NCBI GenBank assembly: GCA_029204225.1
Contig: CM055096.1
Coordinates: 38,273,623-38,337,622 of the forward strand
From: Diphasiastrum complanatum
Taxonomy: Eukaryota; Streptophyta; Lycopodiopsida; Lycopodiales; Lycopodiaceae
Length of the DNA: 64,000 bases
Direction of reading: 5' to 3'
Below are positions 55,739 to 64,000 of this stretch, piece after piece. The notes beneath the pieces were generated by a model. That model made no database searches and had not been told where the DNA came from. It was given only the letters and a program-made list of their open reading frames with translations. A program made the translations under genes and the position numbers. How positions within the stretch are numbered: the first letter of the stretch is position 1; every line of letters starts with the position of its first letter.

Positions 55739-56254
55739 TGTGTTGCGAGGGCATGGCATCCTGCGTGTATAAGCCCATGGCCCAATGAGCACACAATTGA
55801 AATTGTAAATAAAATAAATTGACTTGGGCCTTGTAATTAAAATAAAACTAGAGGCCCAATGTCATTTTTAAACTTAGAGATCCCTTTTTAGAGTTGGGTC
55901 CAAATTGGGACTCACATGAATCTTGTGATTTCCAATGTACCTTTTGTGGACCCTTGGATCAAGTTGGGTCCAAGATGAATGGTTAGGATCATTGTGAATA
56001 TTAGCCAATAAGATTGAGAGGCAAGGGCCTTTTCCATTTTATAAAAAGACACCATTTGTACACTATTTCCATGCTTAATGAGAAGGAGGAAACTCTACCA
56101 TTTTTGGAAGAGAAGCATCATCATTTGCTATTCACTACTTGCTATTGCTCTTGGTTGTATTTTCTATTGCTTTCTATTTCCATGTTTTATTGTTTGCCAT
56201 AGTGAAGGTTTTTCCATTAGCAAGCATAAGGAGCATTTGAGCTAACCTCCACCC

Positions 56255-56294
<40 letters not shown>

Positions 56295-56518
56295 TCTCAA
56301 TCTCTTCTTCTCCATCCCTTCCCTTCAACCAAAACTATGCTGAATGTTAGTGTAGAGGAGTAGAGTTAAAGAGGAGTAGTATAGTGGTGAGTAGAGTTAA
56401 GGGAGAAAGTAGGAAATTAACTAAAAGTAGCATCTATGCATAGTTAGGCACCTATCTAGTGATCTAACCTTTGTTGACAGGCATAAGGGCTATACTACGA
56501 AAGATCTTCGACCCCACA
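55739..56518 (+). repeat. Gypsy-K 3' LTR (about 780 bp)
   Basis: Matches 48780-49549 at about 97%. Its CT microsatellite (about 56257-56290) is longer than in the 5' copy. No strong purine tract precedes it. Confidence 0.88.
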
Positions 56519-56704
56519 TTGAGACCGTGACAAAATTCTACTATAACATGTCTAGCCACTTTAGGGAAAGGCTGGGACCCTTTTACAGAGGCAACTATAT
56601 GCTGTTTTTTTGCTAATAACCGAGTTTTAGATGTCGATTTTTTACAGTTTTGAAAAAAAAAATCTCAATATTAGTCCGATTTTCCGTGCAGAAATATCGA
56701 CTAA

Positions 56705-56814
56705 TAGTGTGGATCCGAAAATAAGCATTCTACACACAAGATTGCAATATATCACTGATATAGTGCACCAATGGATGGATGGACCCAAGAGAACCATGTA
56801 TAAGCATGAAATGA

Positions 56815-56850
<36 letters not shown>

Positions 56851-57139
56851 TCTCTTTCCACGAGCTACATCCTTTTATAGTAGATTCAAACCTAATTTCA
56901 AACTTTGGTTTTCCTCCATAATAAAAACCCTACTATTTATGTGACTATATTCAATGTCTGTACTACTCAAATTTGAATCTACTAAAACTCGTGTACTACA
57001 CTTTCAAAAAGTGTTTATTCAAATGAATTTAGACTATTATAACTTTGAAAAGTCAAACTCTAAGTCTAATATGAAAATTGGCCTCAATTGCCAAACATAC
57101 AAATATGACCAAAATAGCAAAACTAATTGAAATTTCTCA
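56705..57139 (-). repeat. Partial LTR of the Copia-C family
   Basis: From GTGTGGATCCGAAAATA to GAAATTTCTCACA, it aligns with the right two-thirds of the Copia-C LTR (shared GTGCACCAATGGATGG, CCAAGAGAACCATGTATAAG and CAAAAAGTGTTTATTCAAATG), more diverged than the two Copia-C copies are from each other. A (GA)n run lies at about 56820-56847. The left end is missing and no internal region is attached. Confidence 0.85.
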
Positions 57140-58195
57140 CATATGGATCAATTTCTCCTGAAGATCCAGATACCAACTTATGTCCAGATTTTAAGTCCGT
57201 TAGTAATCTTCTCAAATTTGTATGTGAAGGAAACAATGGATTACTTGAATATTGTCAAAGGTTGCATGACATTGGCTTGCATGATGCAAATTGTTGAGTC
57301 TCAATCAACATTTGCAGTGTGCTAATGAACAATTGCAATATTATGTGCAACACTCTAGTAATGAAAACATTGCACTCAAGCATGTTATATCGGAGTTGAA
57401 TTCTACAATAACAAGTCTTCAGAGATCAAAAACCAAGATATGTCAGAATCATTGGAGAAGTTGCGATCCAAAAGTTTAAAATCAATTGTTGATGTGGAAA
57501 TGATCAAGAAAGACAGTGATGAAAAGGAAACGAAAAAGAGTAACGAAGAGGAACATTGGTGGTTTATCTTTACATAGCTGCAATCAGAAGAAAAGAATTT
57601 GGACATTCAAGTATGTTAGATTATAAATTTTTTACTTCATTTGTATATTTTTATTTAATTTTGGTTTGTTTCAATTGCATTATCAATTTTATTGTTGACT
57701 AAACATCATATGACTTTGATATGTGTGTTGCACACTATTTCAAAAATCAATCATGCATTGGAAAATCTTTAAGTCATGTTCTCCCAAGAAAGTCAACAAG
57801 AGAAATGATGGAAAATGATCGATTTCAAAAAATGGAAAATAAAATTACACAGATAGTTTTGAGTAAGAATCAAACTTATTTGGATGCAAATGTGATACAA
57901 GGTGCACGTGATTAGGCTGGAATTAGCAAAATGGTTATTCTACATTTTTCAGAATAATTCAAGAAGCATTCGCTCAAGTGGAAATTCAGAAAACATATCT
58001 TCCTCATCCATATCGAGTAACATTAGTAAGAAATTATTCCAACAAGGGAATGTTCAAGGTTGTTGGCCAACCATTTCATATATATGATTTATACAAATTT
58101 GAAAGTGGTGAACTTAAATACAACGATTGCAACAATATCTTCCTTGATGTCGAAAATGTCTTAAAATACATTATTTGATTCTATGAACTACATGA
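57140..58195 (+). pseudogene. Unrecognised gene fragments, plus strand
   Basis: Coding-like plus segments: 57291-57479 (heptad-like, CANEQLQYYVQHSSNENIAL), 57721-57915 (NQSCIGKSLSHVLPRKSTRE) and, after an acceptor-like CATTTTTCAG near 57951, an open segment to a stop at 58178 (TYLPHPYRVTLVRNYSNKGM, FKVVGQPFHIYDLYKFESGE). The frame changes between segments fit either introns or decay. I do not recognise the family. The LTR piece at left abuts it. Confidence 0.35.
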
Positions 58196-58664
58196 CATCA
58201 AACAAATGGAAAGTTGATTATTGTGATGAAACTAGACAAATCTGGAATCATCAAAGGTCAAAAGCTAGAACGGGTGAGTGTCACTTTGATGAACAAAATA
58301 TCATATACCAATGATAGAAATCTAAATAATCAAGGCTGAAATCAAGTCCTATTAAAGTCACTTACAGGTCTTGAAAGTACATCAAGAGGTGTGAGGGAGA
58401 TTAAGTCATTTCTTTGTCCCAAAATAGCCAAGATTGGCAAGATTTGTTTGAAAGTAGATTTCACATCATCTTATCTTCATTTCAACTTTTGAGGGAGTGA
58501 TAGAACTGAGATTATAAGTCCATTTGTTGGACTAGAAATTTAATTTGAGTGAAACACTACAAGTGTGAGACCTTTGTGAGTTTCAAAGTTAATCAAATCT
58601 ATTTCTTGTGTGTAGAATTCACTAGTAAGATGGGATCTATTGGAGCATACCTTCAAAATCTCAT
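58196..58664. other. Intergenic, with a copia-like PPT on the plus strand
   Basis: At about 58483-58496 CTTTTGAGGGAGTG resembles the PPT/LTR junction of the copia elements here, read on the plus strand, so the DNA to its right may be an LTR start. Not otherwise supported. Confidence 0.3.
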
Positions 58665-59978
58665 CATAAATCAAGGTCTAGATCCTATAAAGTAGGGATC
58701 TCTACTAAATAGACACAACCACTTATTTTGACTCGAGCTAACCTACTTTAGGAGTAGATTGCCACATGGCACTTTGGCCATACATGTGTGGAATCCAATT
58801 ATAGACAAACATGTACAATATGCTACATGGCTACATTTGCCAAAGTTGGCAAATTTTCACACTCCTCAAATATAGCCTTGGAAACAATAATGCTTTTATC
58901 AATCAATCCAATTGAAGATCTAACCTTGACAAATGAATCTTTAGGTAAATATTTAGTAAACAAATCAGCCAAGCAACTTGATGATGGCACATGTTGGAGC
59001 CTGATCTCTTTGGCTTGCACTCTCTCCCTCACAAAATAATGAGCAATCTCGATGTGCTTGCTCCTTGCATGGAATGTAGGATTAGCGACAAGTGATTGGG
59101 ATGATTGGTTGTCACAATAGATGATTGGGATCTCCTCCTTGATGAAATGTAGCTCCACCAATAGCCTTTTGAGCCACAAGACCTCCTTGCATGTTGATGT
59201 CAAGGCCTTGTATTTGGATTCTGTGGAAGATAAGGAGACTGTATCTTGTTTTTTGAAAATCACTATAGGCTCTTAAGCCAATATTAGTCCCTCTATACAA
59301 TATGCCAAAATTTGTAGTAGATGAGATATATCTAAGACCTCTTTTGGCCATCTTCCAATGTGAAACTAAAGGACTTTGCATGAATTGACTTAACTTTCCA
59401 ACACTGTAACTAAGATCAGGTGCAATTATAGTCAAATATATGAAGGAGCCTATAAGGCTTCTATACAAAGTGATGTCCTCAAAGGATGCTTCATCACCAT
59501 CAATAGATGCTTTTACATGTTGCTCCATTGGAGTCTCAATGCCTTTACAATTCTTTATTCCAAATCTATCTAGGATGGATGTAGCATACTTAGATTGACA
59601 AATGAAGCTAAAATCACATCCTCTAATAACTTCTATTCCTAGAATGAAGCTTAATAGGCCAAGATCTACCATTTTAAACTCTTTTGACAAAGTAATTTTT
59701 ACATCTCTAATTCCATCTAGATCATTACTACTCAAAATAATGTCATCTACATACAATACAAGAATAATGATCTTACCGTCATGAACTCTTATATACAATG
59801 ATGGATCATATGCGCTCAATATAAAATTGATGGACATGAGAAAAGAGTTTAGCCTAGAGGACCATGCTCTAGGTGCTTGCTTGAGCCCATAAAAGCTCTT
59901 CTTCAAAAAACACACCTTTCCTTCATGCTTTTCCTTGATGAAGCCCTCAGGTTGTCTCATGTAGATCTCTTCCTCCAA
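58665..59978 (-). mobile_element. Copia-L: 3' half of a copia element, minus strand
   Basis: Contains the end part of a 3' LTR (about 58665-58861, matching the solo LTR at 48 kb), then RNase H (58823-59263) and RT (59112-59978). RT starts abruptly at MEEEIYMRQPEGF, so integrase, protease and Gag are absent. One or two breaks in the part that remains. Confidence 0.9.
58823..59978 (-). pseudogene. Copia-L reverse transcriptase and RNase H
   Basis: Motifs: SFYGLKQAPRAWSSRLNSFL, LYVDDIILSSNDLDG (catalytic YVDD), TAPDLSYSVGKLSQFM-like block, SLSSTESKYKAL, CDNQSSQSLVANP and ARSKHIEIAHYFVRE. Closest in wording to Copia-A and Copia-E. Fossil fragment. Confidence 0.9.
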
Positions 59979-60419
59979 ATAATGTAAGCTAAATAAAGGG
60001 CCATTGAAGATGATCTTTTTGTTGGATTTCCAAGGACATAACCCAATATTTTAATGGCTAGATCCCTCTTAACAAAAACAATTTTGAATGTTCCTCTTGA
60101 GTAATTATGGCCTCCTAAGCAAATAGATAAGGCCTTAATTGCCATTATGACAGTGGCAAAAAATGGACTATAACTTGAATAATATATACAAATTTTACTA
60201 TTTACAGAACTTTTCAAGTAATGGGTGAGCGACGATTCCTTTTGCCCAACAGCTGATCCCTCGTGAAGTCCTCCATGTCTCATTGTAAAGGAATCTATTT
60301 CGATGGTATTCTGCAAGGAATTCCAAATGATATATTTAGATTGAAGAAAAAAATGCTATCTCAAACTTTTAATTCTTGTATTTTAGAAAAAATTATTACA
60401 ATAACAAAATTATAAACCA
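59979..60419 (-). other. Unassigned stretch with minus open frame
   Basis: The minus strand is open from 60316 toward the Copia-L break, giving about 110 residues (SFTMRHGGLHEGSAVGQKES, SSYSPFFATVIMAIKALSIC). No family recognised; Gag or host exon cannot be told apart. Confidence 0.25.
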
Positions 60420-61600
60420 ATGTTATACCTTATAAGTTCATCTGAGCATAGTCTAGATCCTGATCCTCCTAGTCCTCCAAGTCCACCTAGTTCACCACCA
60501 CCTGATAATATGGCTGACCCAGCGCCACCCACGTCTACAAAAATCAAATACGATTTCTTTAAGGGTCATCATCTGAAGATGCGGACAGTTATTTGTCTCA
60601 ATTTGAATCTATTACTATAGCAAATAAAAAACATACAGACGAGGACAAAGCTAGAATTTTGCCAGAAGCAGGTTAGGATTTGGTACAGTCAATTAGTACC
60701 GGAAACGGTTAAAAAACCCAGTAGATACACCACCGTATTCAATATTATTTGGGTGGAAACAAATATTTTTTTCTAGGCGTTCTCACATCTAGTCCAATAG
60801 GTGGTCACCTTTTGAGATGGGGTGAGCAGACCTGCTGAATCCTGGATCAATTTCATAGAATGAGGATGAGGAAATACCAACAACATCCGAGTCGAGGGAA
60901 GTTTTGGGTGGACCAAAGCAAGCCTGACCGAAGGGATGGTAGATAAAAACATATTATGTAGAAATAAAAATTAATAAAGATAAAATTTTGAATTTATATA
61001 AACACCAATCGAACTAGGAATGTGAAGAATATATATTACTTCTTCAAAAATACCAAAACGTATTTGCTTGGTCGATGGACAATTTAATCTTCGTGACACA
61101 TTTATACTATCTTGTGTATGGAATGCATCCCATACTACCAATAGAATTCGAAGTTTCGACGTTTCGCATTAGTAATGAAGAGCGAATGGATGAACACGAT
61201 AGTCTCCGGGAGTGAATGATATCTTTGACGCAACTAGAGGATGATCGTCGTCTTTCATCAATCGAGACTGAACGAGTTCAAATTAAAAGAAAAGAAATTT
61301 TCGACCAATCCATAAAAAAAATAAAAATCAATCGAGGGGACTACGTGCTTCTGTATGATAACAGAGACATGTTGTTTCCTGAGAAATTACATACCAGATG
61401 GATGGGACCTTACAAAGTCATAGAAGTTTTTAACAATGGATCACTTCAGTTAGCCGATCTTGAAGGACATTTACTTGATTACCCGCTAGTTTACCATTAC
61501 GAGCATCATGCCGATTGTGTTCAAAACACATTCAAAACCAATCTTACCAGTTTTACAACCATTAGCTATACGAGCACGGATTGAAGGACTTCTTCAATTT
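60420..61600 (+). mobile_element. Gypsy-M: Gag start and integrase end of a decayed gypsy element
   Basis: 60480-60690 encodes a Pro-rich stretch then a Gag-like start (TKIKYDFFKG, DADSYLSQFESITIANKKHT). From about 61080 it encodes the end of a gypsy integrase, with an open 122-residue frame at 61216-61584 carrying INRGDYVLLYDNRDMLFPEK and LHTRWMGPYKVIEVFNNGSL, the module after the DDE core. Protease, RT and most of integrase are missing between them. No chromodomain is visible. Several breaks; old. Confidence 0.8.
61216..61584 (+). pseudogene. Gypsy-M integrase C-terminal module
   Basis: The 122-residue frame begins within the integrase C-terminal helix region (QLEDDRRLSSIETERVQIKR) and contains the RWMGPYKV block and LADLEGH. 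Known to bind DNA ends during insertion. Confidence 0.85.
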
Positions 61601-62100
61601 GATCCCTCAGTAATCCTTACGGATGTGTGCCATGAGTTGATCTGAAATCTGAGCGAGACAGAGGAAGGACATATTTCCACCACTTTTTGGAATCAAGAGA
61701 TCATTATTACAGAAGGAATTTACTATCGTGCTTAGGTTTGCCTATGGACGACAGTATGCCTGTTACAAAGCCCGGCTTCATCACTGAGAGCAGAGTTTTT
61801 CAAGAAGAAGCTTATCTCGAGAAAACGGGAAATAACCTTTGCTATATCAGAGACCCCAATCTCAAAAGCTTTGTGTGATTTGCTCTTGCTTATTTTTTCT
61901 TATTGGAGTAAGAGTATACCATTTCTAACACGAATATGAGATACTTGCTGAGAGCCCTGAACAGAGAATCCATTGCCTTCGGATAGATTGCTTTTAAGCA
62001 ATTCTGTCAGTTAGTAAAGATTAATCAGTTTTCTAGGCTTGATTTGCAGTTTGGTATTCTATGTATGCATGCCGATGTGTTAACTATGTAGGAAGATATT

Positions 62101-62122
62101 AGAATTGCACCGGTGCAATTCT
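62101..62122. repeat. Perfect 22-bp palindrome
   Basis: Each half is AGAATTGCACC or its complement with no spacer. Only the innermost and outermost bases needed checking; all 11 pairs match. Confidence 0.92.
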
Positions 62123-62481
62123 TTTGCAAAAATAGAAAAGACTTCTTCTCTCAAATAAAAAATATCTTCTATATCATTAAAAGATATATAACTATTATTG
62201 TTTATAGTATATAGAAGAAGATCTAATATAGGTTTTTTAGGAATATGAGATAACATCGGTTCTGACAAAATGATTGAGCGAGAAGTTGTCTGCTCAAATT
62301 TTGAAGCCATTGCGACATTGCGGCTTCAGCTCCAATACTATATCAACATTTGTTTCATCTACAACCATTGGAATAGATACATTAGTTGTAGTCAAAGGAA
62401 TTTAAGATAAACCTTTAGACTCATCTTCTGCCACCTCAACAGAAATATAAAATATGAAAGCCATGCCTTTTATAAGAAGAT

Positions 62482-62571
62482 GACATTTTTTATCATGTAT
62501 ATCATAGTGAATGTACATTTTATCATGTATATCACAGGGACATTTTTTATCGGGTATATCACAGTGAATAT
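62482..62571. repeat. Three imperfect tandem copies of a roughly 30-bp unit
   Basis: ACATTTTTTATCATGTATATC recurs three times in shortened or altered form (about 62483, 62514 and 62540), each followed by a CA(C/T)AG(T/G)G-like end. Confidence 0.8.
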
Positions 62572-63480
62572 ATCTCTTGAAGCTTTCATGTACATTTGAG
62601 AATTTCCTATCGTGTCTTTGCTTATAAGAAGGATAAGCATGTACTAAGTCACGAAAATGTACAAAACTACAGTTGTCTATATCTATAAGTAGAGTAGTAA
62701 TAATATGACTAAATCTACCAAGAAGATCAGCAGGCTAAAAACGATTCTCATAAAAAACTTATCTATATCAAATGGTGCATAGAAAAGTAAAAAAGAAAAA
62801 TCAAGAGATCATGCACTTTCAGCAAGAGTCAATTAAAATTATTGTGGAAAATTCTATTCCTGTTACTATTGCACATATCCGCCGAGGGTTCTTGATTAAG
62901 AAGAACTGGATGTGGAGATTATAGACCAAAAAGTTGGTATTCAGACGGAGCAAAAGAAAGATGAGATACAAGAAGAAAAATAGAATGGTCACCCTTCATG
63001 GGGATGAACTGAAATGTATTTCAAATGTACAAAAAAATTTATACAAATATATTGAGTTAAAATTATGATCTTTTATGCATCCTCAATTTCGATTGTTGTT
63101 GTTATATCTTTGCATTTCACGTGCTCTTCTTGCCTTGTCCTTATCTACACACACAAAATTAAAATCATTGTAACATTCAACATCTTGAAACAATAACAAA
63201 TCAAAATTTAAAATTAGCATATTGAATAACATACCTTAACACCGCTCAACAAAAATTGATAGTATCAAAGAAGATCAAACTGGAACATGTCAAGTTCTAA
63301 TCGAATGACTCCAATCTTCCTCCACCTTGATTACTATTATGTCCACGTCCAATATGAGGAATTCGGAATAATTCCTGACATGGATAGTCGGTCACTCCAG
63401 TGCATGTGGCTATTAGTTATGCCTCGTCATTTTGGGCTTGACCAGTAAAGTAATTTATAATCATATGTGGGCCCAGACCT

Positions 63481-64000
63481 ATAATTGTACATGGGAGCAC
63501 TTGCATGGTGTTTGACTGCTATAATGCAAGAATAGGAGGGCAATTGCTATTCCAGGTTGCATGGGGTGTTGGATTATTCTCCTACTAATCGACTTCTTAA
63601 TCTTCATCCAATTTTTATCCAGACCTGTAGCTTTCTTCATGTTTTTACAAAGTCTACATAATTACTCAAAAATGGCTCACAGGTGGCTCCAACATTTAGT
63701 GTCATCATCAACAAATTTTGTGTCGTTTGATTGGCAGTCAACGACAAATTTTGTGTCGGTTCAAAGACAATTTATTGTTCAATTTGTTTTAAAGCTACGG
63801 ACTTGCCCTAATTTCATAGCAAGTAAATTTCCAAGAAGATCCAGATGGATGCCAACTCACTATGGCCCACTAGCCATTATGATCTACGACCTAATTAGTT
63901 GTCCTACTATTGGATGTTGGCGCATTTGCTTAGTATAAATAGCTGCTCATATTTCTACATTATAATGAATCAAGTATTGAATAGTTAGCGTTCTCTCTCA
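63481..64000 (+). repeat. Possible LTR running off the right edge
   Basis: A TATA box GTATAAATAGCTGC at about 63935 is followed by ATGAATCAAGTATTGAA and a CT-rich end (GTTCTCTCTCA) at the window edge, the usual look of a plant gypsy LTR R/U5 region. Upstream frames such as 63561-63938 are not accepted. No second copy in the window. Confidence 0.4.

Larger units (their letters stand above)
48780..56518 (+). mobile_element. Gypsy-K: Gag-protease element without RT or integrase (non-autonomous)
   Basis: Two LTRs of about 770-780 bp differ at about 20 positions (2-3%, about one million years). Between them: a PBS-like site resembling the complement of tRNA-Asp; a 1.3-kb leader with repeated GCGAGAGTT motifs; Gag; zinc knuckles; a retropepsin; and a coiled-coil reading region. 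No reverse transcriptase, RNase H or integrase is visible in the 1.7 kb between protease and the 3' LTR, or elsewhere inside. The protease style (ILLGKPWL) and PBS suggest a Tat/Athila-type relative. Several breaks. No target duplication found. Confidence 0.82.
61601..63480. other. Intergenic; short repeats, no accepted gene
   Basis: Short frames only (61687-61878 plus; 62080-62310 minus, MASKFEQTTSRSIILSEPML), no domain recognised. Contains the palindrome at 62101 and the short tandem repeat at 62482. The part just after Gypsy-M may be its 3' untranslated region. Confidence 0.4.

Noticed and set aside
48775-56523. Target site duplication for Gypsy-K
   Set aside because: The bases next to the two LTRs do not match under any reasonable choice of ends.
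63561-63938. Plus frame of 125 residues
   Set aside because: Runs into a TATA-bearing LTR-like region and has no recognisable domain.

Overview
This is plant nuclear DNA, made almost entirely of LTR retrotransposon fossils. The land-plant assignment rests on Ty1/copia Pol proteins with plant-type motifs, PBS sites complementary to initiator tRNA-Met, a Ty3/gypsy chromovirus with a C-terminal chromodomain, a Tat/Athila-like Gag-protease element, and relic exons of a plant-type NEK kinase. The DNA is AT-rich with long CT/GA microsatellites. I cannot name the species. I see no operon, CRISPR array, tRNA or rRNA gene.

Left part (1-11972): a copia element on the minus strand (Copia-A, 376-5590) sits in a decayed gypsy element (Gypsy-B, to about 7760). 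After an unassigned stretch comes a compact copia-like element (Copia-C, 8817-11972) with two LTRs and a Gag frame but almost no Pol, resembling the gag-only non-autonomous class. Its Gag is close to that of Copia-E.

Middle-left (11973-22050): low-copy-looking DNA with a broken SET-domain gene on the minus strand (13840-14861), an acidic coiled-coil frame (12787-13350), two CT microsatellites, a 3 x 55 bp tandem repeat and possible exons around 16.3-17.5 kb, then a decayed plus-strand copia (Copia-D).

Middle (22051-37540): Copia-E (22051-27911) looks whole. It has one 1316-residue Gag-Pol frame, LTRs that look identical, and a perfect GGGTC target duplication, and it lies inside an older copia (Copia-F). 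Further copia relics G, H and I follow.

Middle-right (37541-47600): a degenerate AT-rich tandem repeat array is split by a young chromovirus (Gypsy-J, 40175-46389) with a perfect TGTGT target duplication. Two relic exons of a NEK kinase follow (47128-47173 and 47541-47590).

Right (48030-64000): a probable solo copia LTR; a gypsy-type element with Gag and protease but no reverse transcriptase or integrase, plus an extra coiled-coil reading region and a leader full of inverted GCGAGAGTT motifs (Gypsy-K, 48780-56518); a truncated LTR of the Copia-C family; unrecognised coding-like segments; copia and gypsy remnants (Copia-L, Gypsy-M); and an LTR-like end with a TATA box.

The best candidates for something new are the two gag-bearing elements without their own reverse transcriptase (Copia-C and Gypsy-K), the motif array in the Gypsy-K leader, and the SET-domain gene. 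Ages quoted are rough, from LTR differences counted by eye and an assumed plant rate of about 1.3e-8 substitutions per site per year.
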